A stretch of 5,904 nt of DNA, from the NCBI GenBank assembly GCA_017431185.1, contig JAFRLP010000443.1, positions 1 to 5,904 on the forward strand. The letters run 5' to 3'. Below are positions 1 through 5,400 of this stretch, one piece after another; within the stretch, counting starts at the first letter, position 1, and every line of letters starts with the position of its first letter. Position numbers and translations under genes: made by a program. The DNA comes from Victivallales bacterium. Lineage in GTDB: Bacteria; Verrucomicrobiota; Lentisphaeria; Oligosphaerales; Oligosphaeraceae. The notes beneath the pieces were generated by a model. The model was not told where the DNA came from and did not search any database. It saw only the letters and a list, made by a program, of their open reading frames with translations.

Positions 1-1131
1 GACGGTTTTGGAGTTCTTGATGAGTTTCTGCAGGTATTTCTGGTAGCCAACGTGGTCCATTGGGAGAGCAACCCGTTGGTGGGTCATAAGGGAGTACTGC
101 ATGGCATTGGCGATTTCCACGGCCTTGATGCCCTCTTCGGCGGGGGCGATGAGTTCCGCACCATCCAGGATGGCCGCCACGAAGTTCTTCTTGATGCCGA
201 TGTGCTGTTCGCCCGCGCCAGGAGGCAGCGGAATATGCACGTTCCAGGATTCGGGGCTTTGGAAGCCACTGGTGGCCTTTTGGCTGAACTCGCGGGCGCC
301 GATGGGGTTCATGACGAAATCCAGCTTGCGGCTGCCGTCCAGATTCACCTCAAAGACCAGTTTGCCCTTGTCGCCCGCGATTTCGAAGCGGTTGGTTCCG
401 GGAGCCTCGCCGGTGGTGGTGAAGAACGCGCCCGTGGCGCCGTCGGCGTATTCGAAGAGGGCGCAGCATTCATCCTCGACCTCGATGTCATGGTATTTCC
501 CGAGTCCGCCAAGGGCATAGACTGCGCTGGGCATGCCGCAGATCCACTGGTAGAGGTCGATGTTGTGGGGGCACTGGTTGACCAGCACGCCGCCGCCTTC
601 GCCGCCCCAGGTGGCGCGCCAGGAGCCGGAACGGTAGTAGGCCTCGGTGCGGTACCAGTTGGTGATGATCCAGTTGGAGCGCTGGATGCGTCCGATGGTG
701 CCATTCTTCACCAGTTCGTGCATCTTGTTGAAATAGGGGTCGGTGCGCTGGTTGAACATCGCGCAGAACTTGAGGTTCTTGTTCTTGCGCTTGGCCTTCT
801 TGTAGGCGTCGATGAGTTGCAGCGCGTCGAATTTCGTCACCGAGATGGGCTTCTCGACGATGGTATGCAGGTTGTTGCTCAACGCATCAATGCCGATGGT
901 GGTGTGCGCATAGTGCGGAGTGGCAATCAGCACGGCGTCAACCAGGCCGCTGCGGATGAGGTCTTCGCTCTTCTCGAAATGCTTGGCATCCTTGTAATTG
1001 GTAAGGCGGTCAGGGTTGATGTCGCAGACGGCGGTCAGCTCGCAGCGCGGGACTTTTCCCGTCAGAATCTGGACGGCGTGGCCCGTGCCCATGTTGCCCA
1101 AACCGATGATGCCAATTCTCACTTTGTCCAT
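1..1131 (-). CDS. Gfo/Idh/MocA family NAD(P)-dependent oxidoreductase (3' end outside window)
   Basis: Seen: an uninterrupted minus-strand frame of 377 codons from ATG at 1131 to the window edge, with no stop, so the C-terminus is missing. The N-terminus MDKVRIGIIGLGNMG holds the Rossmann dinucleotide motif (G10-x-G12-x-x-G15). An EKP motif (residues 93-95), typical of this family, follows at the end of the nucleotide domain. The second, alpha/beta substrate domain carries GGGVLVNQCPHNIDLYQW (about 180-196), where the His189/Asp192 pair matches the family catalytic signature. An AAGGAG Shine-Dalgarno lies at 1143-1148, 11 nt before the ATG. Known of the family: cytoplasmic enzymes that oxidise or reduce sugars, inositols and related polyols with NAD(P); length is usually 330-450 aa, so only a short tail should be missing. 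The substrate cannot be read from sequence. Its position behind trxBA may reflect read-through rather than shared function. Family assignment is firm, specific activity unknown. Confidence 0.93.
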   Translation of the reverse strand, partial: MDKVRIGIIGLGNMGTGHAVQILTGKVPRCELTAVCDINPDRLTNYKDAKHFEKSEDLIRSGLVDAVLIATPHYAHTTIGIDALSNNLHTIVEKPISVTKFDALQLIDAYKKAKRKNKNLKFCAMFNQRTDPYFNKMHELVKNGTIGRIQRSNWIITNWYRTEAYYRSGSWRATWGGEGGGVLVNQCPHNIDLYQWICGMPSAVYALGGLGKYHDIEVEDECCALFEYADGATGAFFTTTGEAPGTNRFEIAGDKGKLVFEVNLDGSRKLDFVMNPIGAREFSQKATSGFQSPESWNVHIPLPPGAGEQHIGIKKNFVAAILDGAELIAPAEEGIKAVEIANAMQYSLMTHQRVALPMDHVGYQKYLQKLIKNSKTV

Positions 1132-1142
1132 TGTTCGCTTTG

Positions 1143-1148
1143 CTCCTT
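1143..1148 (-). promoter_or_regulatory. Shine-Dalgarno of the oxidoreductase gene
   Basis: The minus strand reads AAGGAG 11 nt upstream of the ATG at 1131. This near-consensus site supports that start. Confidence 0.75.
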
Positions 1149-1178
1149 GGATGGTGTTTGGTGTGCAGACCTCTGCCC

Positions 1179-1200
1179 CTGTGCCGTGTGACCGGCACGG
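1179..1200 (-). other. Hairpin between trxA and the oxidoreductase gene
   Basis: GTGCCG (1181-1186) and CGGCAC (1193-1198) are perfectly complementary around a 6-nt loop. The stem extends by a G-T wobble and a C-G pair to 1179-1200. No T-run follows on the minus strand, so it is not a standard intrinsic terminator. It could be a processing or stability hairpin in a trxB-trxA-oxidoreductase transcript, which is an inference. Confidence 0.4.
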
Positions 1201-1225
1201 AACGAGAGGCCGCCGGTTCATTCAT

Positions 1226-1540
1226 TTACGACTGAAGGCTGTTGACCAGCTTGTCGGCGGACTGCACGCCGACAAACTGCTTGAGGACTTGACCGTTCTG
1301 GAAGATGATGATGGTGGGGATGGACATGATGCCATAGCGTGCGGCGAGCGCCTGCGCATCGTCCACATCGACTTTGGCGATGGGGGTGGAGAAGTCCGGG
1401 CGGGCGGCAAGTTCCTCCAGTATTTCCCCTTGCGCACGGCATGGGCCGCACCAGGTGGCCCAGAAATCAACCAGCACTTTATCGCCAGAGATGAACTTGT
1501 CGAAGCTGCTTTCGTTCAGGTGCAGGATGTCCACAGCCAT
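1226..1540 (-). CDS. trxA: Thioredoxin
   Basis: A 104-residue protein, the normal length for a single-domain thioredoxin. It carries the redox-active WCGPC motif (W30, C31, C34), the buried acidic residue in KVLVDFW (D25), and the cis-proline loop SIPT (P75) that faces the active site. It has no signal peptide, so it is cytoplasmic. It reduces protein disulfides and is recharged by thioredoxin reductase, whose gene ends 26 bp upstream; the two are almost certainly one transcription unit. The start is supported by AAGGAGG at 1548-1554 on the minus strand. One oddity: the helix after the active site reads CRAQGEILEEL, so the proline conserved five residues after the second active-site Cys in most thioredoxins (Pro40 of E. 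coli TrxA) is Glu39 here. All residues needed for chemistry remain. Confidence 0.96.
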   Translation of the reverse strand: MAVDILHLNESSFDKFISGDKVLVDFWATWCGPCRAQGEILEELAARPDFSTPIAKVDVDDAQALAARYGIMSIPTIIIFQNGQVLKQFVGVQSADKLVNSLQS

Positions 1541-1566
1541 GGTTGGCCTCCTTGTAGTGCAGACTA

Positions 1567-2496
1567 CTAATTTTGCAGGTACTCAACGGCGTCCATGGCG
1601 GCACGGCACCCCATGGCGGCGGCATTGACGGCCTGCCTGTAACGCGGGTCGGCGCAGTCTCCGGCGGCAAACACGCCGGGGATTTCGGTGCGGGTGCAGG
1701 GAGGCCAGGGCAGGGTGAGATAGCCTTCCTCCATCGGCAGTTTCCCCTCGAAAAGTCCAGTGTCGGGCTGATGCCCGATGGCCACGAACACGGCGTCGCA
1801 GGAAATGTCGCTCTGCGCCTCGGACTTGACGTCCCGAAGGGTCACGCCTGTGACCTTGGCGGTTGCCGGATCGGCGATTTCAACCACGGTCTTGTTCCAC
1901 AGGATGCGGACGTTCGCCAGGTTCCGCACGCTGTCCACCAGCGCGGGCGTCGCCCGAAACTCATCCCGCCGATGGACGATGGTCACCTGGGCCGCCAGAC
2001 TCGCCAGGAACCTTGCCTCCTCCAAAGCCGTGTCGCCGCCCCCGACCACAACCACGTTTTTGCCCCGGTAGAACGGGCCGTCGCATGTCGTGCAGTAACT
2101 CACCCCGTGTCCCTTGAGGGCGGACTCGGAGGGCAAGCCCAATTCGCGGGGACGCGCCCCCGTGGCGACGATGAGCGTGTCGGTCTCCACCGCGGAGCCA
2201 TCTTCCAAAGTGATGCGGTGGGTGCCGCCGAACTTGTCCAGGTCCACGGAGGTGGCGGTGGCGGAGCGCAGCACGGCTCCCTGGCGTTTCGCCTGGGTCT
2301 TCAGCCGTTCCATCAGTTCATAGCCCTGGATGGGGTCCGGAAAGCCGGGAAAGTTCTCCACGGCGGTGGTTTGGGTCAGCACTCCGCCTGGCAGGCTTCC
2401 AGTCAACACCAACGGAGAGAGCCCTGCACGGGCTGCATAGATTGCGGCAGTCAGACCCGCTGGCCCGCTGCCCAGAATCACTGTCTTCTCGCTCAT
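1567..2496 (-). CDS. trxB: Thioredoxin-disulfide reductase (NADPH, FAD)
   Basis: A 309-aa flavoprotein when started at ATG 2496 (MSEKTVILGSGPAG), the usual TrxB length. In order: FAD-binding GSGPAG (residues 9-14), PGGVLTQTTAVENFPGF (36-52), the redox-active CTTCDG (C135, C138; commonly CATCDG), NADPH-binding GGGDTA (152-157), the NADPH phosphate-recognising HRRDEFR (175-181), and the C-terminal FAD signature AGDCADPRYRQAV (278-290). It moves electrons from NADPH through FAD to thioredoxin, encoded just downstream. The frame stays open upstream to a TTG at 2667, with ATGs at 2598 and 2526. I prefer 2496 because the Rossmann strand should begin within a few residues of the N-terminus. Its Shine-Dalgarno is weak, and ATG 2526 (10 residues longer, with AGGTGGGG 14 nt upstream) is the main alternative. 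Confidence 0.95.
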   Translation of the reverse strand: MSEKTVILGSGPAGLTAAIYAARAGLSPLVLTGSLPGGVLTQTTAVENFPGFPDPIQGYELMERLKTQAKRQGAVLRSATATSVDLDKFGGTHRITLEDGSAVETDTLIVATGARPRELGLPSESALKGHGVSYCTTCDGPFYRGKNVVVVGGGDTALEEARFLASLAAQVTIVHRRDEFRATPALVDSVRNLANVRILWNKTVVEIADPATAKVTGVTLRDVKSEAQSDISCDAVFVAIGHQPDTGLFEGKLPMEEGYLTLPWPPCTRTEIPGVFAAGDCADPRYRQAVNAAAMGCRAAMDAVEYLQN

Positions 2497-2637
2497 TTTC
2501 GCTTGGGTCAAGGGATGCTCGCGCATCCAGCCGAACAATTCCCCACCTGCGCTGGTGACCGCGCACAGGCACGACGCCTGCGTTTTTTGCACGGACATTT
2601 TCAGGCAAGGCGGAACAATTTTCCAAAAAAAGCCACT

Positions 2638-2667
2638 ATAATTTGCCACAAATCCCCCAAAAATCAA
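2638..2667 (-). promoter_or_regulatory. Possible trxBA promoter
   Basis: On the minus strand TTGATT (2662-2667) is followed 18 bp later by AATTAT (2638-2643), overlapping TATAGT (2635-2640), inside an AT-rich patch. Both boxes match the consensus at only about four of six positions. A transcript from here would have a leader of about 130 nt before ATG 2496. This is a weak call made from position and base composition. Confidence 0.3.
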
Positions 2668-2732
2668 ATTCGCAGGTGTGTTTTTTTGCGAAGTGTCTTG
2701 GGTGCAGTTGTCTTGTTTCAGGCTGACTGGAA

Positions 2733-2760
2733 ATTATGGCTTGCATATACCAGCCATAAT
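2733..2760. promoter_or_regulatory. Perfect inverted repeat, candidate operator
   Basis: ATTATGGCT (2733-2741) and AGCCATAAT (2752-2760) are exact reverse complements with 10 bp between them. The centre-to-centre distance of 19 bp, about two helical turns, suits a dimeric DNA-binding protein. It lies 35 bp upstream of the -35 box of the rightward promoter and upstream of trxB on the other side. No T-run follows either arm, so it is not a terminator. The obvious candidate ligand is the GntR-headed regulator encoded next door, which is an inference. Confidence 0.5.
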
Positions 2761-2795
2761 CTTTCCTCTGAAGGTGAAATCAGGGCAATGGCGGC

Positions 2796-2824
2796 TTGAC
2801 TGTTGATGGACAATCCGCTATTGT
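2796..2824 (+). promoter_or_regulatory. Sigma-70-type promoter of the GntR/LacI regulator gene
   Basis: TTGACT (2796-2801), a 17-bp spacer and TATTGT (2819-2824) match the housekeeping consensus well in both boxes and ideally in spacing. Transcription should start near 2831, leaving a leader of about 63 nt before ATG 2894. Confidence 0.65.
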
Positions 2825-2855
2825 AACTCCAGCCCTTTGACGGTTGGGGAAACGC

Positions 2856-2883
2856 CTCCTCCCCTGGCCGGTCGGGGAAGGAG
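2856..2883 (+). promoter_or_regulatory. Hairpin sequestering the regulator gene's Shine-Dalgarno
   Basis: CTCCTCCCC (2856-2864) can pair with GGGGAAGGAG (2874-2883), with one bulged base and a 9-nt loop. The 3' arm contains AAGGAG (2878-2883), the Shine-Dalgarno of the ATG at 2894 with 10-nt spacing. If the stem forms in the leader RNA it would hide the ribosome site and lower translation. The pairing is visible; regulation is inferred. Confidence 0.4.
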
Positions 2884-2893
2884 AGTACGGGTC

Positions 2894-3811
2894 ATGTCCA
2901 TCCAATGGAACTACAAGGAGATTGCCCTTGACCGGGAAAAGTCCCTGCCGCTGTATCTTCAGCTGGCGGCGGAACTGCGTCGTCTCATTGGCGGCAAACA
3001 CGGGAAGCCCAATGGGATGGACGGGCGGATGCCATCCGTCCGCCAGTTGGCGCGGCTTTTGGATGTGGACAGAACGACAGTGAGCAAGGCCTACCAGGAA
3101 TTGCTGTCGCAGAATGTCTTCAGGCGAAGCAGCCTGCGAGTCCTCTCCGTCTCCACCGAGGCCCATCGGCAATTGAATCCGTTCCCCAATATCGGAATCA
3201 TTCTTCCCTGCCCGTTCAGCGTAATGGCGGATGCGCATGGCGGTTTCCCGCTGCTCTACTTGAAAGGGGTCATTGACACCGCCGCAAAGAAGTCCATCTC
3301 CACCATCATGGTGCAATTGCCGCCGCCCGACGCCGGCTATCAGGTTGTCGAACCGTTTCTGGACGAACTGGAGGGGCGTCTTCTGGGAGTCATCCACATC
3401 GGGGGGCGCGCCTGCGCCAAGGACATCCCGCTGACACGCCTGATGCAGCGCAAAAACATCCCGCAGGTGATGCTTTCCGCGTATCCGGCATTGAAGCACA
3501 TCGCCTGCGTCACCGCCGACGTCAGGGGCGGTGCGGACGCTTTGGCCGAACAGTTGCTTGCCTTTGGGCATCGTCACGTGGGCATCATGCATTTTCTGAC
3601 GGGAGAGCAGCCTGTCAGGGATGGCTTGCTGACCTACGAGTCTCACCTTCGGACCGCAAAATTCGAGTCTGCATTCCAGGCGCACGGCCTGCTGTGCCAC
3701 CGAAAATACCATTGCCGTGGCTGTTCCAGCTATCCCGCGACCATCAGGGCGTTGGAGAGAAAAAAAACGCATGGGGGCGTTGCCGACCGTCTTCTTGTGC
3801 ATCAGCGATGA
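2894..3811 (+). CDS. GntR/LacI-type transcriptional regulator, frameshifted before its C-terminus
   Basis: Start at ATG 2894 (MSIQWNYKEIALDRE), with AAGGAG 10 nt upstream. Residues about 15-75 form a GntR-type winged helix: LPLYLQLAAELRRLI, then MPSVRQLARLLDVDRTTVSKAYQEL as the helix-turn-helix. The wing looks short and lacks the usual G-x-G-x-F-V end. From about residue 95 a LacI-like periplasmic-binding-protein fold follows: NIGIILP, LLGVIHIGG (one-domain strands), VTADVRGGADALAEQLLAFGHRHVGIM (typical of LacI effector domains), and TAKFESAFQAHGL. After the A8 run at 3760-3767 this frame reads about 15 unrelated residues to TGA 3809-3811, while the expected sensor sequence continues in the next frame. 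As written the 305-aa product lacks the end of its sensor domain. Regulators of this type usually sense a sugar or glycoside. It is probably broken unless the frame is restored. Confidence 0.8.
   Translation: MSIQWNYKEIALDREKSLPLYLQLAAELRRLIGGKHGKPNGMDGRMPSVRQLARLLDVDRTTVSKAYQELLSQNVFRRSSLRVLSVSTEAHRQLNPFPNIGIILPCPFSVMADAHGGFPLLYLKGVIDTAAKKSISTIMVQLPPPDAGYQVVEPFLDELEGRLLGVIHIGGRACAKDIPLTRLMQRKNIPQVMLSAYPALKHIACVTADVRGGADALAEQLLAFGHRHVGIMHFLTGEQPVRDGLLTYESHLRTAKFESAFQAHGLLCHRKYHCRGCSSYPATIRALERKKTHGGVADRLLVHQR
3760..3767 (+). other. A8 run at the frameshift point
   Basis: Eight consecutive A follow GGAGAG. The upstream frame reads AGA AAA AAA ACG and the downstream frame GAA AAA AAA CGC ATG. 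Removing one A makes a single frame that runs from regulator sensor into regulator C-terminus, so the sequence has one A too many relative to an intact reading frame. It may be a real mutation, a homopolymer sequencing error, or a site of transcriptional slippage. Confidence 0.8.
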
Positions 3812-4898
3812 GGTCGCTGGATGGACAATCCGTGCCCTGCGCGAACTTCGGCGAAGGGCGAAATCCAAATCATCACGCGAAGAACTGGATGTCATCGGCT
3901 ATGACGCGGGAGTGCGGTATCAGAGCCAACGCTATGCCGCAAGTTGGGAGGCGGTTCTGATGATGTGCGACTTGGCTCGCTCCATCTTCCCCGACAAGCC
4001 CATCGCCAACAACGAGACGCACAATTTCCCTGTCCATTGCGCCTTCGACGTGGACGGGCAGTTCATTTACGCCGCACAGCTTGCGGAAATGCTGCATGGC
4101 CGCAATGCCGGCGTGATGTGGACTTGGGAGATTGACTTCCATTCGCCCTGGGGAAGCTATGCCTTCACCCGTGCCAACTGTTTCCATGCGGCCAGCCGGG
4201 CCGCCTTGGACTCGCGCCGTCTCTCGCAGGAGATTGCCGCCTTCCGCTCCGTGCCACGTCAGTTTGCCATATTCTACAGCATTCCATCCTTTTCGGACAC
4301 GGGGCACTACACCCGCCTAAGCAATCTCTACCAGGGTGCGTTCTTCCATGGCGTCACGCCTGGCTTTGTGACGGAGCGTCAGCTGGCCAACGCCGACTGG
4401 CGTCCCGACGTCCGTCTGGTTCTGGCGCCGGACACCCGTCGTGTCGAGGAGCGGACTTTCCAGGCGCTTGAACGCCTGGTTGACGCCGGAGTCACGGTCG
4501 TGAGGTTTGGGGAGCAGTGCCTTGGCCAGGACGAATACGGACACGATGTGGCTGCCCGAAAGCCCTCTCTCGCCAGGATGGTCTGCCTGCCCATCCAGGA
4601 ACCGGAACAGTATTTCCCCGTGCTGCGGGACCTCTTCCGCAGGCACGGCGTGGCTCCACGCCACCAGGTCACAGGGGAGAACGGGGAGCCTCTTTGGGCG
4701 CTGGAATTCCGCTGCTCTGCGGACGGCGCGCTGCTCTACGCCATGAACTGGGCCAGGCATCCCCAGCATATCCGACTGCCGAAGGGCGTATGGCAGGAAC
4801 TGTTCGACGAGCGACCGTCTGCTCCCGAAAGAACCATGCAGCCTCTGGAAGTGAGGCTCTTCCGTCGATGCGACGTGGTTTCGGATGCAGGAAATTGA
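3771..4898 (+). CDS. Regulator sensor tail fused to the C-terminal half of a GH42-like glycosidase
   Basis: The frame is open from 3717; the first residues that fit the regulator start about 3762, and the first usable ATG there is 3771, with a GGAG 13 nt upstream. MGALPTVFLCISDEVAGW...LDVIGYD (to about 3905) is the closing strand-helix-strand of a LacI-type sensor. From about 3910 the sequence looks like the end of a (beta/alpha)8 glycosidase: RSIFPDKPIANNETH, with a candidate nucleophile Glu at 4014-4016, then GVMWTWEID. A Rossmann-like block resembling the GH42 trimerisation domain follows (WRPDVRLVLAPDTRRVEERTFQALERLVDAGVTVVRFGEQCLGQDEYGH), then a beta-rich end with LLYAMNWARHPQHIRLP. The first six or so barrel strands, including the acid/base Glu, have no room to be encoded here, so catalysis is unlikely. 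Probably a gene remnant. The LacI tail is a firm call; the GH42-like assignment is by recalled family resemblance only. Confidence 0.6.
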   Translation: MGALPTVFLCISDEVAGWTIRALRELRRRAKSKSSREELDVIGYDAGVRYQSQRYAASWEAVLMMCDLARSIFPDKPIANNETHNFPVHCAFDVDGQFIYAAQLAEMLHGRNAGVMWTWEIDFHSPWGSYAFTRANCFHAASRAALDSRRLSQEIAAFRSVPRQFAIFYSIPSFSDTGHYTRLSNLYQGAFFHGVTPGFVTERQLANADWRPDVRLVLAPDTRRVEERTFQALERLVDAGVTVVRFGEQCLGQDEYGHDVAARKPSLARMVCLPIQEPEQYFPVLRDLFRRHGVAPRHQVTGENGEPLWALEFRCSADGALLYAMNWARHPQHIRLPKGVWQELFDERPSAPERTMQPLEVRLFRRCDVVSDAGN

Positions 4899-4923
4899 CT
4901 TGGGCGGTCGTTGACGGGAACCT

Positions 4924-4964
4924 GCGCCAGTACGCGTGACATTGGGACAGTGGGACACTGGCGC
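4924..4964. repeat. 8-bp GC-rich inverted repeat downstream of the fused gene
   Basis: GCGCCAGT (4924-4931) and ACTGGCGC (4957-4964) are exact reverse complements around a 25-nt loop, beginning 26 nt after the stop codon. No T-run follows. The loop includes two near-tandem GGGACA motifs. Confidence 0.4.
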
Positions 4965-4994
4965 GTTTGGTATTCAATGCCCTGTTGAGACATT

Positions 4995-5022
4995 TGGGGC
5001 TCATAAGTCCCATTGCTTTTTT
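4995..5022 (+). terminator. Rho-independent terminator candidate for the regulator/glycosidase fusion gene
   Basis: TGGGGCT (4995-5001) pairs with AGTCCCA (5006-5012), one pair being G-T, around the tetraloop CATA. After TTGC comes a run of six T (5017-5022). The stem is short and the T-run is displaced by 4 nt, so this is a moderate candidate about 100 nt after the stop at 4898. Confidence 0.5.
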
Positions 5023-5047
5023 GGGTAATGCCTCACCGACTGGTACT

Positions 5048-5130
5048 GACTGCGCGGAGTGCAGTCTGCCAAAACCGCCACTTGTGCTTGGTTTCATAGA
5101 CAGGTTTGGCAGGCCGCGCTCCGCGCGGCC
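5048..5130. repeat. Cluster of nested inverted repeats
   Basis: Three pairings are visible. GACTGC (5048-5053) pairs with GCAGTC (5061-5066). CTGCCAAAACC (5066-5076) pairs with GGTTTGGCAG (5103-5112), with one bulged A. GGCCGCGC (5112-5119) pairs with GCGCGGCC (5123-5130) around the 3-nt loop TCC. The last is a very stable REP-like hairpin. The function is unknown: a folded RNA or an intergenic repeat family are both possible. Confidence 0.5.
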
Positions 5131-5155
5131 AATACGGCGTCCGGCCTGTATCAGT

Positions 5156-5208
5156 GAGTAAAGGTAGCGGCGGCGTCCTTGCCGCCGTCAACACGACGCA
5201 CGAAACAC
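5156..5208 (+). repeat. 53-bp direct repeat, copy 1
   Basis: Starts GAGTAAAGGTAGCGG and ends GAAACAC. It matches copy 2 at 51 of 53 positions (differences at 5162 and 5201). It contains a GGCGGC/GCCGCC hairpin with a 6-nt loop. The arm CCGCCGTC (5182-5189) can alternatively pair with GACGGCGG (5213-5220). GAAACAC (5202-5208) is mirrored by GTGTTTC at 5241-5247. Confidence 0.85.
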
Positions 5209-5251
5209 AGGCGACGGCGGGGACACCATCGGTACACCCCGTGTTTCATGG

Positions 5252-5304
5252 GAGTAAGGGTAGCGGCGGCGTCCTTGCCGCCGTCAACACGACGCAGGAA
5301 ACAC
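5252..5304 (+). repeat. 53-bp direct repeat, copy 2
   Basis: Starts GAGTAAGGGTAGCGG and ends GAAACAC, 96 bp after copy 1. Both copies are followed by GTGTTTCAT(G/A)GGAG, after 32 nt in copy 1 but only 3 nt in copy 2. Copy 2 therefore appears to lack, or copy 1 to have gained, about 29 nt. Confidence 0.85.
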
Positions 5305-5314
5305 GGTGTGTTTC
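5298..5314. repeat. 7-bp hairpin closing repeat copy 2
   Basis: GAAACAC (5298-5304) and GTGTTTC (5308-5314) are perfectly complementary around the loop GGT. A T8 run follows only 14 nt later (5329-5336), too far for a standard terminator. Confidence 0.45.
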
Positions 5315-5370
5315 ATAGGAGGGATTGCTTTTTTTTGCGGGAGTGTCCCACAATTTGTCTGGGGTGTGTC

Positions 5371-5400
5371 TTGACAGATGTTTTTGGAAGGTGATATTAT
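5371..5400 (+). promoter_or_regulatory. Sigma-70-type promoter of the ECF sigma factor gene
   Basis: TTGACA (5371-5376) is a perfect -35 box. TATTAT (5395-5400) matches five of six -10 positions, with an 18-bp spacer. Transcription would start near 5407, about 59 nt before ATG 5466. This implies expression by the housekeeping sigma factor rather than only by the ECF factor itself. Confidence 0.7.

Larger units (their letters stand above)
2497..2893. other. Divergent intergenic control region between trxB and the regulator gene
   Basis: This stretch of about 400 bp holds no supported gene. It contains a possible trxB promoter and leader (minus strand, about 2497-2667), a perfect 9-bp inverted repeat (2733-2760), a sigma-70 promoter for the rightward gene (2796-2824), and a hairpin over that gene's Shine-Dalgarno (2856-2883). 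The leader side also has an 11-bp near-direct repeat: GCCGAACAATT at 2530-2540 and GCGGAACAATT at 2610-2620, differing at one base. The open frame extending trxB to 2667 shows no domain sequence and is probably untranslated. Confidence 0.6.

Noticed and set aside
52..1191. 379-codon plus-strand open frame
   Set aside because: It lies opposite the Gfo/Idh/MocA gene, whose motifs are clear. The plus-strand translation shows no recognisable domain and is a GC-rich antisense shadow.
2497..2667. 57-residue N-terminal extension of trxB from a TTG
   Set aside because: TrxB proteins begin almost directly with the Rossmann strand, and the extension has no domain-like sequence, so it is treated as untranslated leader.
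1573..2799. 408-codon plus-strand open frame
   Set aside because: Antisense to trxB over most of its length, with no domain signature.
3760..3767. Programmed -1 ribosomal frameshift at the A-run
   Set aside because: The change needed is +1 (one base skipped), so a standard -1 slip on A-runs would lead into the wrong frame.
2780..3895. 371-codon minus-strand open frame
   Set aside because: Antisense to the GntR/LacI regulator and low in recognisable structure; the plus strand carries the real motifs.
4317..4958. 213-codon minus-strand open frame
   Set aside because: Antisense to the glycosidase-like sequence, with no supporting motif or ribosome site.
5156..5304. CRISPR array
   Set aside because: Only two repeats, 53 bp long, with an internal hairpin and a single spacer whose ends belong to the repeat family; no cas genes nearby.
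5298..5336. Intrinsic terminator made of the GAAACAC/GTGTTTC hairpin and the T8 run
   Set aside because: The T-run begins 14 nt after the stem, too far for the usual mechanism, and no gene directly upstream needs it.
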